From Helichrysum umbraculigerum (taxonomy: Eukaryota; Streptophyta; Magnoliopsida; Asterales; Asteraceae): a stretch of DNA of 64,000 bases. Below, piece by piece: positions 33,934 through 46,996 of the stretch. The notes beneath the pieces were generated by a model. That model saw nothing but the letters and a program-made list of their open reading frames with translations. It had not been told where the DNA came from and searched no databases. Position numbers and translations under genes: made by a program. Numbering within the stretch: the stretch's first letter is position 1; each line of letters starts with the position of its first letter. The stretch lies in the NCBI GenBank assembly GCA_949592205.1, contig CATIUR010000013.1, positions 1,922,001 to 1,986,000 on the forward strand. Reading direction: 5' to 3'.

Positions 33934-35393
33934 GCAGCGGTATAGCTTGAACTTTTCTAGGGGGGGGGGGGGGGGGGGGGGGGGCAGAAAACAATGAACA
34001 TTCAAATTCTTCAAAATTCAGATCTTTATACATAAAAATGCATGTGCATAGTCTATATAAAAGAAGAAGGTAGAATAACTTACATTTCGAATCCACGACC
34101 TTTAAGCTTTTCAAAATCATGATGACAATTCAAATGTGATATATATTCTAAAGTAATAAAAATTATAAATATAGCAAGAACATATTTGTAACAATCAAAC
34201 ATTCAAATCTCATTTATAAAAAAACACAATCAAAAAAATAACTTACCTGAATTACAACACTTGAGTCCAAGCTAGGATATAATATAATAGCTAAAAAAGA
34301 GAAACTCGGATTCTCAAACAATCTAACATAAAGTTCAGGTGAAGAAGAGATAATGAACATATATGAATTTTAGTAAATAATTGTGTTTGCATACTTGTGT
34401 AATATGGCTCACAATATGATATAATCACATACTCCTATTAAATAAGCAAAAGAGAACAAATAAAAAATATTACATGAATAAATAGGTGAATTGATACGTG
34501 AATAATGATGGTTCAGATTTTCAAGAATGAATTTTCAATTGTTTAATTTCTGACAGGGCTAATAAGCTATGCATAATAAATTTAATCCCAAGTATTAGAA
34601 ATATTACAGAAATAACCCAAAAGTTTGGGGGGCCCTCAACCCTCTTTTGTCTCCATATATTCTTCAAAATATATGATCTTTATTGGGGTGGGGGGGGGGG
34701 GGGGGGTGGGGGGGGGCCAGAAAACAATGAACATTCAAATTCTTCAAAATTCAGATCTTTATACATAAAAATGCATGTGCATAGTCTATATAAAAGAAGA
34801 AGGTAGAATAACTTACATTTCGAATCCACGACCTTTAAGCTTTTCAAAATCATGATGACAATTCAAATGTGATATATATTCTAAAGTAATAAAAATTATA
34901 AATATAGCAACAACATATTTGTAACAATCAAACATTCAAATCTCATTTATAAAAAACACAATCAAAAAAATAACTGACCTGAATTACAACACTTGAGTCC
35001 AAGCTAGGATATAATATAATAGCTAAAAAAGAGAAACTCGGATTCTCAAACAATCTAACATAAAATTCAGGTGAAGAAGAGATAATGAACATATATGAAA
35101 TAATTGTGTTTGCATACTTGTGTAATATGGCTCACAATATGATATAATCACATACTCCTATTAAATAAGCAAAAGAGAACAAATAAAAAATATTACATGA
35201 ATAAATAGGTGAATTGATACGTGAATAATGATGGTTCAGATTTTCAAGAATGAATTTCAATTGTTTAATTTCTGACAGGGCCAATAAGCTATGCATAATA
35301 AATTTAATCCCAAGTATTAGAAATATTACAGAAATAACCCAAAAGTTTAGGGGGCCCACAACCCTCTTTTGTCTCCATAGACTTCCGCCCTTG
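33934..35393. mobile_element. Probable non-autonomous DNA element containing a 733 bp tandem duplication
   Basis: Flanked by ATTGCAA on both sides (33927-33933 and 35394-35400). The ends GCAGCGGTATAGCTTG and (reverse complement) CAAGGGCGGAAGTCTA are weakly similar. Inside, 33985-34670 is repeated at 34718-35350 with a few small indels (offset 733). Both copies start after a run of G: 33960-33984 (25 G) and an interrupted run at 34685-34715. Superfamily uncertain; a hAT-like origin is possible but 7 bp is not its normal duplication. Confidence 0.6.
33960..33984 (+). repeat. Poly-G tract (25 G)
   Basis: An uninterrupted run of 25 guanines, very unusual in this AT-rich sequence. A second, T-interrupted G tract stands at the same place in the duplicated copy (34685-34715). 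Confidence 0.95.
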
Positions 35394-35400
35394 ATTGCAA

Positions 35401-36128
35401 ACATAAAAATTTTAGTACGAATATGCGTTGTTAGTTGAATTAGTGTAATATTTAAATTAATAATAATAATGATAATAATACCAGGTCAAGGGTTATTATG
35501 ACAAATGTAAAGTTCTATAATTTAATCTATTATTTTGAAAGTTTGAGAAACACAAAGCAAAAAAATATAAACATATATAGTTGATGGTGACTTAGAACTT
35601 GAACAAATTAGAAACAACCCAACCACCCATATCATATGGAGTGGCTCTAGTTGTTTGAAAAGTGATATTAAGTGATAATATATATATATATTAAGGAGTA
35701 AATAAATATGCGTCAAATCTAGCTACCAAAGTTAAACTCCAACTTTTTTGGTCATATAATGTATAACAATTTTAGAGATTAATGTATTTTAAAGAAAATG
35801 TTTATTTAAAACTCTTGTAAAGTAAATAACAAAAATATAATTTATCATTAATACTAAACTTTTTTTAAATCACAAAAGGATAAACAACATACTATTCGTA
35901 ATTTTTGTTTTATCTTTAATTTAAAAAGTAATTTATCGTTAATACTAAGTTTTTTTGTAATCACAAAAGGACAACAAATACTATTCATAAGTAGTTCAAA
36001 ATTGATATTATGTGATAATAATGAAGTGTCAAGTTTTTACGCTATGTTTTGGTTAAGATGGTTGAATTAATTGATGAAAATAGCTTCTTAAGAGAGAGAG
36101 AGAGAGATGTTGTGTCATTTTGCGGGGA
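35401..36128. other. Non-coding stretch before E3
   Basis: AT-rich. Contains a short (GA)8-type run near 36091-36107. Nothing else recognised. Ends in the target site GTTAA (36129-36133). Confidence 0.5.
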
Positions 36129-36133
36129 GTTAA

Positions 36134-38535
36134 TGTCACACCCCGTCTAAAGTAGAAACAACGGGATACAACAACGATAGGATCATAACACATCATTATA
36201 AAGAATTCTATATGAAATACAATATCCAATGTGTCATGATGCCATTAACATGAATAACGGTTCATGTCATGCATACATTTCAACAATGAATTCAAAAGCT
36301 TACAAACAAACGTACACTACAATGTTAAGGCAAAACAAGCCTTCACAAACAACCTTAATGATGCACCGCAAGTCTTGAATAACTCTTAATGCAACCCTAA
36401 AGGTCCACTAAGTTCTCTTGTCCTCTGCTTTAAGTCCACTAGTATAACCTGAAAAGATATGCTCAAAAACGTCAACACGAATGTTGGTGAGTTTCGTACG
36501 TTTGAAACCAGACACCAGAAAATAAACATTTTGTTGTGATGATAATAGTTGGGACAATGCATATGAAAAGGTACACAAGTGATATAATATAACCAACCAT
36601 CTCACAAAGCTGTCATCACCCCACGATGGAGTATGACCCAAACAACAACTCAAATGGCAGTAGCTACTCCAACAATGGCTTTAATGCATACCAAAGTACA
36701 CATCAGGTAATCACTCCTAAGGGAGCAATGCCTTGCAAAAAAACGTGGCTTTAATGCATACAAAAGTACACATCAGGTAATCACTCCTAAGGGAGCAATG
36801 CCTTGTAAAATAAATCCAACAACCGAAGCACATAATCACAAAGTGTTACACATTTCAAGCATATGTCCAAAAATAAAAATGAATACGTTTCACAGCATAA
36901 AACGGTTATTAAAACATGTGAGCATACATTTCCCCCAATGTAAAACAAGTAAGAAAATGGGGCCACGAAAACTCACCTCAAGAAATGATGTAAATATCAC
37001 CCTTAAGTGTAATCCACTAAACCACTCGCAAATCTACAATATCATAATGCTTTTAATTTACAACCTAGACATAACTAGGTCATTCCATTGTATTCCATGC
37101 CCAAAACACTTCTATTTCATTTTCTCACAATTCTACTGATGTATTATCACAAGAACTATCCCAAATGAAAAACTCAGATTCTGACCGAAAGTTTGGTTCC
37201 ACTTTATGGATTTTTAAATAATACTTATTGAAATCATTTGACTATATAATTTTTACCAATGACACTTCAATATGTTAAGAACAAGCTGTAATTTTTCCAG
37301 AACTTATTTCAATATTTTAATATTTTTAAAAATTCATCAAAGTAATCTGCTCTGTAACAATAACGATTTCTTACTACACAAAAGTTACAATTTATTTAAA
37401 ATACTTAGAGACTTAAAAATATTATAATATTTTTACAGAAAATAAATAACACTTTAAAAATACCTCAGTAAAAATTTAAAGACTCAATTATTAGTTTAAC
37501 CTACATTTCAAAAATCGACAAGTCAATTAAAATCAGGAACCGAAAAACTCAGAATTGACACTTGATCTTGTAAAATCGTTTTGACCTACTTATACTCAAA
37601 TTTAGCCATAAAACCAACACCATTTGAGAGTAGACTCAAAATACTTAAGTTTAGACTCATGTTTCATCAAAAATCATCAGGAAATAACCAAGTTACGGGC
37701 TTCCCAAACCGAAACAAAAATCTGGACAGATTAGGGTTTATGAGTTTAAACCTAAATCTTTATACTAATCAACCCAAACGCTTAATCAATTGAATATTTC
37801 GCTCACAACCAACTTATATACTGATTTCACAATTAATCTAATGATTTCATATACCCGGAATACAATGGATCGAACCGAAAGGAAATGATAACAACGAAAC
37901 AATCGAAATAACGTATTAATGAATGAAATCGGATAGGGATAATACCAACTATCGAACGATCGCACAAGAACTTCCTTAGAATCTGTAAATAATAAGAACA
38001 CAATCACTTAGAAGTAGTTTTGAGATTAAACGAAACGTATAGAAGAATTATAGGATCAACATCTTACCACCGAACCTTGAACGAGTGTTTTCGGTTGATC
38101 AAAACGAATAGAAATCAAACTTTAGTGTTTTGGGATGTTTGGGTTTCGTATTTAGCCTCAGGAAATCTCCCCAGATCGTCAAAATACGGCTGTAGGGTTT
38201 GCAAAAACGTTTTGGGGGTTAAAAATCGAATTTATACTCGTCAAACAGGATCGCGTCGCGAAATACCCCAAATCGCGTCGCGAAATGGTGCAAATCGCGT
38301 CGCTATATAGTACAAATCGCGTCGCGATTTGTGCTCAGATTTCAGCCCAAGTTTCGTTTACGTTTTGCTTCATAACTTCTTCGTTACAAGTCTGATTGAG
38401 TTGATTCTTTTTGCGTTGGATTCGTTTTTCAAAAACGAAGACTTTTATGTAAAGAAATCATTGAAATTAGTATTTTCACAAAAATGACTTTTTACGGCTT
38501 GATTAACGATAACGGTTTTGGTGACGGTTGTCACA
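36134..38535 (-). repeat. E3 3' LTR (2402 bp)
   Basis: On the plus strand it runs from TGTCACACCCCG to GGTTGTCACA; the element strand begins TGTGACAACC. It includes a tandem 'tttaatgcata...caatgccttg' pair (36680-36805), present in both LTRs, and a four-copy palindrome array (38251-38327). Open frames inside it occur in both LTRs and have no protein signature. Confidence 0.93.
38251..38327 (-). repeat. Four TCGCGTCGCGA palindromes at 22 bp spacing in the E3 LTR
   Basis: Copies start at 38251, 38273, 38295 and 38317, exactly 22 bp apart. The best is AAATCGCGTCGCGATTT, 8 bp arms around one T. The third copy is degenerate. The other E3 LTR has three copies (45214-45270), one unit having been lost and one arm mutated (TCGCGTCACGA). 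Confidence 0.9.
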
Positions 38536-38549
38536 GTATCCCCCAGTTG
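38536..38549 (-). other. E3 polypurine tract
   Basis: The minus strand reads CAACTGGGGGATAC directly before the TGTGACAACC start of the 3' LTR. Confidence 0.8.
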
Positions 38550-38559
38550 AGAGAATTTC

Positions 38560-41460
38560 GTCCCGAAATTCAGTCGGAGCTATACTGTCAACACGATCAC
38601 TGAATAAGTACGAAAGATTAAGTTTTGTTCACTCTTTTCGTTTCGAAGTAAATTCAAATCCTTGCTAAGCGTTCGATCAGGAAATGACAAATTAAAACTT
38701 TCTGTGCTTCAACATCTTGACCTCTCAATCCATGGTTTCTACCAGTTTCTCTACACAATGTTATCTATGATTCCCTATGAATTCCTTCTAGAAATACGTG
38801 TAAGACCTTATCAGTAAACACTTTCTTAGATTTGTAACATGAAATACCTCAAGAACAACACCTCACTCTTACGACAAATTCCAATCGATACATTACTGAA
38901 CCCATACGTTCAACAATTTAGAACGGTCCAACAACACAAATGCTAATATTTCAAACTTCCCAAAATGTACGACACTTTCCAAAAGTAACACTTTAAACAA
39001 TATATGATCCCCAACACAAAACTCTAACTGCTGTCAATGTTTGTATGCGTAACTCATTTGCCGAATCTTGTACTGTTTCCAACCTCTCATTGATTTGAAC
39101 GATCTTGTCAATAGCTTCATGGACTATTTCAATCCAATCAACCGACTCTATTCCAACTTCAGCCCACACTGCAATTGAACGACTCTTACACTCCTGAAGT
39201 ACTTCAAATAGCGCACATTGAATACTAGAATGATAACTGTGATGTATGAGAACTCAACTAGTGGTAAGTGAGTATCACAACTTCTACCAAAATCGGTAAC
39301 ACAACTCTAAGCATATTCTCAAATGTTTGAGTGGTTCACTCACTCCGTCCATCAGTAAGAGAATGATAACCCGACTTTAAAACAAAACGCGTTCCCAAAG
39401 CTTTCCGTAACATTTGCCAAAATTTTCAAGTAAAATAACCATCAAAATCAGATATAATTGATACAAACACTCCATGCTTTGCTACTACTTCGACGACGTA
39501 ACACCTTTCTAAATTTTCCATCCTGTAACCCTCGTGAATAGCCAAGAATTGAGCAAACTTGGTCATTTTACCCACGCATTGAGTCATGCTTTCCCCTTTT
39601 CCATTCAGACAAATCCAGTTACTGTAATAGATGTGAGAGTCTCTGGTATTCAGCCTTGAACTTCAAACAGATCATGCATTGACATATTGACTAATGTAGT
39701 TAATGATGTCCTTCTTCATTCCGAGACACCAATACAAATTCATGATATCATGCTACCTCTTACTAACTCCCGATGTATGAAATATTTTGACTTATGTACT
39801 CAGTCCATTACCAGTGTCCATAGACCACCTAGCAAGGAATCCATAATCTTTTCCATGATGTAACATCTTGTCCACTTTTTGTTCCAAATGTTTGTCTAAC
39901 CCGCGCAACTTTTTGTTTTGTATACGAGTATCCTTAAAGCTTCATCTTGAATTTTGAACATCTTATCCTTAATACCAGAGTGTATCGTCAAACTTTGACT
40001 TGCACTCACCTTGGCATACTTTTTCATCATACTCAAAACATCTGCAACACATCCGTCTTCCCCGGATAGAATCAAATTTCACAATTGCAACCGCTAAATA
40101 ATTCGAGCTTCCTCATTTGTATCGTGTTCAACTTCTTTTGAACATATATGTGTTAAAAAAAAAATCTCCTATGATCGGTATGAGTAACGTTCTTCATTTC
40201 ATACAAGTAGTGTCTTCAACACATATGTATGAATGATACCGCTTCAAGTTCCAATTCGTGGGTAGTACAGAAATTTTCATGAATGCGATTACCTTCCCCC
40301 TTTAATTAACACACAACCTAGACTTCAGTATGATGCATCACAATACACAACGAAATCCTCCGATCCGTCATCCTTCACTGTTTGAAAAGCTTCTTCTAAG
40401 TTCTTACTCCAAACAAGCTTATATATACACATATTTGTGAACAATAGAGCGATCCTTGAAAAACTCTTGATAAAATGCCGATAATAACCTGTGAATCCCA
40501 AATACTTTACGAACCTTCACGATAGCTGTGGGACCTTCCATCCCTTTACAACTTCTATTTTGCTAAAATACACAAGAATAACTTCCTTGTTCACAACGTG
40601 CCCAAGTAAAACAAACCTCTTGTAGTCAAATTTCGAACTCTGAATATATTGCATAGGCCTTTTCTTTCAAAAGAAACTCCAGGATTAGTCTCAAAGGGAC
40701 TTCATGCTCTTCCTTGGTTTTAGAATAATTCAGAACGTCGCAAATGAAAAGTATGATAAATTCATCGAGATGCGGCTTATATACGCGTTCGTTAAATATA
40801 GGAATGCTATAGTCGCATAAGTAAGATCGAGAGACATAACGAGAAATTTGAAACGTTCGTAACGAGTACTAAACACAGTCTTTGGTATATCTTATTCATG
40901 TACCATCAATTGATGATAACCAGAACAAAGATTGATTTTTGAAAACCACTGTACACCTTGAAGTTGATCAAATTAATCATCTATCCTTGGAAGAGGACAG
41001 CGATTCTTGACCGTAAATTTGTTAAGTTCACGATAATTAATGCACAAATGAAATGAACCATCTTTCTTTTTGACAAATAAGACCGGTGCTCCCAAAGGAA
41101 AAAGACTAGGGCGAATAAAGCCCTTGTCTTGGAGCATCTTTAAAGTGAATTAAATAACTCTTGGATTCCAATAGTGTTATGTGATATGGAGCATTTGCAA
41201 CTGGGGTTGCTCCAAGAATAAGATCGACACAAAATCTAACGAGTAAAGAGGGATATAATCCTTCTAAGTCTACCGGGAAGACCTCGAGGAAAATTGTAAA
41301 TAACAAAATGTTTTGAAATTTTAATTTATTAGCCTTTACGCTCATGAGTTGTTTCTTTTTGTCTTTGAAATGTTCTATGAAAATCTCAGGTATTACACCA
41401 CCATTTAAGTGGTATACGAAATACTCTCTCAAATATACAATTTCTACCTAAATTTAATCA
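38560..41460 (-). pseudogene. E3 pol remnants, heavily decayed
   Basis: Reverse-strand translation shows pol pieces in order but in shifting frames. The protease-RT linker is at 41290-41170 (VDLILGATPVANAPY). The RT fingers/palm are at 41100-40870 (GAPVLFVKKKDGSF, NYRELNKFTVKN, then a stop inside PRIDD-FDQLQG, later SGYHQL). The RT active-site block near 40750 reads FICDVL where FIDDIL is expected, so the first catalytic Asp is lost. Integrase-like pieces follow towards 39300. Many stops and indels; no domain is intact. No gag is recognisable in 41460-43080. Confidence 0.8.
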
Positions 41461-42145
41461 ACTAATCCATCCCCACAACTACACCAAAACTTTCGAGTCC
41501 GAAGGGTAACAAATCAATGCTAAAAGAGAAATCTTCTAGCACTAGAGTATACCCTTATGTAACGTCTTTTAATCTCTATGCGCACTCATTAATAAAATTA
41601 TTTCAAAGTCTCCCACTCACAATAAGCCATCGAGTTTCCTACTGTGTTGATTGGTGCCACTTGACGAGCTGTCATCCAACATTTAATTGTAAAGTGACCT
41701 CTTAAGTTGCAGTTTGAATAAACACAACATGATGCAGGTGTGTGATGATAGTAGTTACATCTTACTCACAAAAGATATGAACCAATGTAACTCTCTCTTC
41801 ATGTGTTAGTATCTACGAATTTCTTGAGTACCCACTCATTCTTGGTACTGTTTATACATTCCATGTCTTATTGGTTTCATCGATTAACTATCCACCCATC
41901 AGTATTGCGCCTTGGATGGTAGGAGGCTAAGTCACTTCTACCGTCCTGCTAGTTTCCAGAAAAAAAAATTGTTGATAAATTTCTCAGTTTTCTTAGCTTC
42001 GAGTGCCATGCGATGAGGTCTAATCTTTGCCAACTCATGAAATTGTCAATTATATGTTGCATGATTAACTCCCTTGTAGAGAAATTCCAAAATGTGTTCA
42101 CTAACTTCTTCATTTCGTTATTGAAATAATATTTCTCCTTAAACA

Positions 42146-42253
42146 GTGCCTTTATTTATTTTATTTATTTATCTATTTATTTATTTATTTATATATTTTA
42201 TTATTAATACTATTATTTTTATTTTATTTATTTATTTATTTATTTATTTTTCG
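42146..42253. repeat. (TTTA)n microsatellite in E3
   Basis: Repeated ATTT units with a few interruptions in the gag-position part of the E3 interior; coding there has been replaced or lost. Confidence 0.85.
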
Positions 42254-43081
42254 CGCCATCACCACTCCTATCATTTGAATTCTCGATTATTAATTCCATT
42301 TCCGCCTTTGGTGTCGTTAGCTCTACCATGCTTCAATAAGCTGATACTAATCTTGCATGACAACTTTAAATATTAAGGCCCACCTCTGTCGTACAATGAT
42401 CGCAACAACATTGGAGTTCTTGCCTTCAATACAACAAATTCCTCCAGTTCAACCATCAGTTCAATCACCACTATCACTTGTATGACCTCCACCGAGTGTT
42501 TCTCCTCCACGAGTAAAATTTACGGGTAATGCGTCTTAGTAGTATGCTTGCTATAATTTCGAATTTATATGAGTTTAGAATATAATGAATACTTTGGAGT
42601 TTGTCTAGGCATCAATGCACCAAACTCACAAACATAAGAATAATTCGGTAATGAATATAATTGGAATTTTATTACAATACGACACGAAGATAGCACATGA
42701 GACACGCAAATATGGTCAGATAAGCATACATACGTCGGAACACCTTTGTCAATTACGTCTGCAGCCGTAATTGTGAAAGTATTCTTTCATATCCATACTT
42801 ATCTTCCAAGTCTTTGTATCACAATAAGCTTTGTATTCACGGAAAGAGATCAGATAGTTATAGAATCCTAAGTAACATGTAGACGAACCACATAAAGAGT
42901 CGTAAGATGATGAAGAAACGCTTACAACGTACTTCTTACTTGAAATGGTTAAGATGAATGATCGACGCTAGCTACAACTAGCTTCACGGAATTGTATGCA
43001 CCCATAATTTCCTAACTCATGTTCTATATGTGGGTTCCTTATTTATAGTCTAGGCCAATCCACCTAGATCTCTATAAACCT

Positions 43082-43095
43082 GGCTCTGATACCAA
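43082..43095 (-). other. E3 primer-binding site (initiator tRNA-Met)
   Basis: The minus strand reads TTGGTATCAGAGCC two bases inside the right LTR, the same primer as E1 and E2. Its preservation contrasts with the ruined pol. Confidence 0.9.
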
Positions 43096-43097
43096 TC

Positions 43098-45477
43098 TGT
43101 CACACCCCGTCTAAAGCGGAAACAACGGGATACAACAACGATAGGATCATAACACATCATTATAAAGAATTCTATATGAAATACAATATCCAATGTGTCA
43201 TGATGCCATTAACATGAATAACGGTTCATGTCATGCATACATTTCAACAATGAATTCAAAAGCTTACAAACAAACGTACACTACAATGTTAAGGCAAAAC
43301 AAGCCTTCACAAACAACCTTAATGATGCACCGCAAGTCTTGAATAACTCTTAATGCAACCCTAAAGGTCCACTAAGTTCTCTTGTCCTCTGCTTTAAGTC
43401 CACTAGTATAACCTGAAAAGATATGCTCAAAAACGTCAACACGAATGTTGGTGAGTTTCGTACGTTTGAAACCAGACACCAGAAAATAAACATTTTGTTG
43501 TGATGATAATAGTTGGGACAATGCATATGAAAAGGTACACAAGTGATATAATATAACCAACTATCTCACAAAGCTGTCATCACCCCACGATGGAGTATGA
43601 CCCAAACAACAACTCAAATGGCAGTAGCTACTCCAACAATGGCTTTAATGCATACCAAAGTACACATCAGGTAATCACTCCTAAGGGAGCAATGCCTTGC
43701 AAAAAAACGTGGCTTTAATGCATACAAAAGTACACATCAGGTAATCACTCCTAAGGGAGCAATGCCTTGTAAAATAAATCCAACAACCGAAGCACATAAT
43801 CACAAAGTGTTACACATTTCAAGCATATGTCCAAAAATAAAAATGAATACGTTTCACAGCATAAAACTGTTATTAAAACATGTGAGCATACATTTCCCCC
43901 AATGTAAAACAAGTAAGAAAATGGGGCCACGAAAACTCACCTCAAGAAATGATGTAAATATCACCCTTAAGTGTAATCCACTAAACCACTCGCAAATCTA
44001 CAATATCATAATGCTTTTAATTTACAACCTAGACATAACTAGGTCATTCCATTGTATTCCATGCCCAAAACACTTCTATTTCATTTTCTCACAATTCTAC
44101 TGATGTATTATCACAAGAACTATCCCAAATGAAAAACTCAGATTCTGACCGAAAGTTTGGTTCCACTTTATGGATTTTTAAATAATACTTATTGAAATCA
44201 TTTGACTATATAATTTTTACCAATGACACTTCAATATGTTAAGAACAAGCTGTAATTTTTCCAGAACTTATTTCAATATTTTAATATTTTTAAAAATTCA
44301 TCAAAGTAATCTGCTCTGTAACAATAACGATTTCTTACTACACAAAAGTTACAATTTATTTAAAATACTTAGAGACTTAAAAATATTATAATATTTTTAC
44401 AGAAAATAAATAACACTTTAAAAATACCTCAGTAAAAATTTAAAGACTCAATTATTAGTTTAACCTACGTTTCAAAAATCGACTTGTCAATCAAAATCGG
44501 GAACCGAAAAACTCAGAATTGACACTTGATCTTGTAAAATCATTTTGACCTACTTATACTCAACATTTAGCCATAAAACCAACACCATTTGAAAGTAGAC
44601 TCAAAATACTTAAGTTTAGACTCCTGTTTCATCAAAAATCATCACGAAATAACCAAGTTACGGGCTTCCCAAACCGAAACAAAAATCTGGACAGATTAGG
44701 GTTTATGAGTTTAAACCTAAATCTTTATACTAATCAACCCAAACGCTTAATCAATTGAATATTTCGCTCACAAACAACTTATATACTGATTTCACAATTA
44801 ATCTAATGATTTCATATACCCGGAATACAATGGATCGAACCGAAAGGAAATGATAACAACGAAACAATCGAAATAACGTATTAATGAATGAAATCGGATA
44901 GGGATAATACCAACTATCGAATGATCGCACAAGAACTTCCTTAGAATCTGTAAATAATAAGAACACAATCACTTAGAAGTAGTTTTGAGATTAAACGAAA
45001 CGTATAGAAGAATTATAGGATCAACATCTTACCACCGAACCTTGAACGAGTGTTTTCGGTTGATCAAAACGAATAGAAATCAAACTTTAGTGTTTTGGGA
45101 TGTTTGGGTTTCGTATTTAGCCTCAGGAAATCGCCCCAGATCGTCAAAATACGGCTGTAGGGTTTGCAAAAACGTTTTGGGGGTTAAAAATTGAATTTAT
45201 ACTCGTTAAACAGGATCGCGTCACGAAATACCCCATATCGCATCGCGAAAGGGTGCAAATCGCGTCGCGATTTGTGCTCAGATTTCAGCCCAAGTTTCGT
45301 TTACGTTTTGCTTCATAACTTCTTCGTTACACGTCGGATTGAGTTGATTCTTTTTATGTTGGATTCGTTTTTCAAAAACGAAGACTTTTATGTAAAGAAA
45401 TCGTTGAAATTAGTATTTTCACAAAAATAACTTTTTACGGCTTGATTAACGATAACGGTTTCGTGACGGTTGTCACA
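43098..45477 (-). repeat. E3 5' LTR (2380 bp)
   Basis: Direct copy of 36134-38535. The first ~1.35 kb has only a few differences; most substitutions lie in 44465-45300. It ends in GGTTGTCACA followed by the target duplication GTTAA. Confidence 0.93.
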
Positions 45478-45656
45478 GTTAAGAAATGACTTGGTTTTTT
45501 ATATATATAATCTAAAATGAGATAAAATTAAGAAGATAATAATTAAGATTATTAGTTAATATATAAAAATGAATTAAATATATAATATTAAAAAAATGAA
45601 TGATACATGATGATGTGTCACTTAAAGAAGAGAAGTGGTCTTCCTTGTATATAATA

Positions 45657-46721
45657 CTAGTAAATTTTCGGGTTGTGCAATGCACAACCCACACCCGTAA
45701 TTGTTAATTTTTAAATATTTCATTGTATAAATTTTTTATTTTTAAAAGAGGGCGCTTAAATGAATGTTGGGTAGTAACCGTATATAAATACAACTTTTTT
45801 TTTTCTCATATATATTTCTCATATATAATGTCATGTTGTTAGTAAGAACACATCATAATATGATGATACCAACTATATGATATTTAACGATATCCAAAAA
45901 TATCAAAACTCGAGTATTTAACATAGTAGCGACCTAATTGTAAAGTTGAAGCAAAATCAATACACATAAAGCATCAAAAAGATCAACAATTAAGTTACAT
46001 ACGACAATGTTTTGAAACATCAAAGAGATTTCGAGCTCGACAATATATAGAAATTTGAAAATAAGTGACAAAATCTTCTTAAAATAAATGTGATTCAAAT
46101 TATAAAATAAATGGAATAATTGATGGATTTATCTAAACTCTAGGTAGGATCCTTGATTAGTTAAAAGAAATACATATCTTAATTTTAAGTAGCAATAACA
46201 CATTAAGCAAATTAAATATATGGTATGTTGTTATATAAGGATATGTTTATTTTTAAGATAAAGATATGTATTAATTTTTAAATTAATATTAAGTTTGATT
46301 TATAAATAAAAAATAATAATAAATCACCAAGAAGATTAGTATAGCATATAATTAGTGAGTATACATTAATGATAATTTATTGGTAAGTTTAACATGTAAT
46401 GAAGATGAATAGCAAACCATTAAAAAGATAGTAACACATGACATGTTATAAAAGTATGAAGTATAAAATAAGCCTTTTTAATAGTAAAAATAAGTGATGA
46501 GGTGTCACCTTCTAAAGAAAACATTTTTTCCTTATATATATATACTAAGATAAGATAAGATAAGATATCTTAAAAATGAAATGTTTTTTTATATGATACC
46601 TAACACATCTTAATTAATTTTTATTTTTTACAAATGATGTTAAATAAGCCTTTTTAATAGTAAAAATAAGTGATGAGGTGTCACCTTCTAAAGAAAACAC
46701 GTTTTCCTTATATATATACTA

Positions 46722-46752
<31 letters not shown>

Positions 46753-46800
46753 TAATTATTATTATTATTAAAGATAAAGATATGTTCCTTGTTTAATTTT
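45657..46800 (-). mobile_element. Helitron-type 3' terminus (minus strand), element extends right
   Basis: On the minus strand a perfect hairpin GGGTTGTGCA-T-TGCACAACCC (45670-45690) is followed nine bases later by CTAG and then T. This is the 3' end structure of Helitrons (hairpin, CTRR, insertion between A and T). The 5' end (TC) to the right could not be fixed, so the right limit given is arbitrary. No RepHel gene is visible, so it would be non-autonomous. Confidence 0.55.
46468..46751. repeat. Two ~95 bp direct repeats ending in (GATAA)n
   Basis: The block 'ataagcctttttaatagtaa' starts at 46469 and again at 46644 (offset 175), each running through 'gtgtcaccttctaaagaaaa' into GATAAGATAAGATAA. 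A weaker third version of the same block lies at 45605-45660, next to the Helitron-type end, suggesting repeated insertion of one element family. Confidence 0.8.
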
Positions 46801-46965
46801 TTATTTCACATATGCTTTTTTAATGATTACATGTTTTGATTTTATTCAAACACAAACCCATCACTCATTTCAAAAATCCATCTCTACATCACATTATGTG
46901 TGTTTATTTCATAAACAAGATTATGGACTATAAGTAGGTTATCATCTGCATTTTCTTCTGTCAAT

Positions 46966-46996
<31 letters not shown>

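Larger units (their letters stand above)
36134..45477 (-). mobile_element. E3: complete gypsy element with near-identical LTRs and a dead interior
   Basis: Two LTRs (36134-38535 and 43098-45477) in direct orientation, 5 bp target duplication GTTAA (36129-36133 and 45478-45482), polypurine tract next to the left LTR and tRNA-Met primer site next to the right one. The coding strand is minus. The LTRs differ at only about two to three dozen places, mostly in their last kilobase, plus a 22 bp unit deletion. The 4.6 kb interior is deeply decayed: only fragments of pol survive and every frame is broken. Confidence 0.93.

Noticed and set aside
34685..34715. G-rich tract as telomeric or rDNA sequence
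   Set aside because: It is a plain poly-G run with isolated T, not the plant telomere repeat TTTAGGG.
36798..37139. 113-codon frame found twice (also 43762-44103)
   Set aside because: It is duplicated because it lies in both E3 LTRs; the protein has no domain and the position is LTR, not coding.
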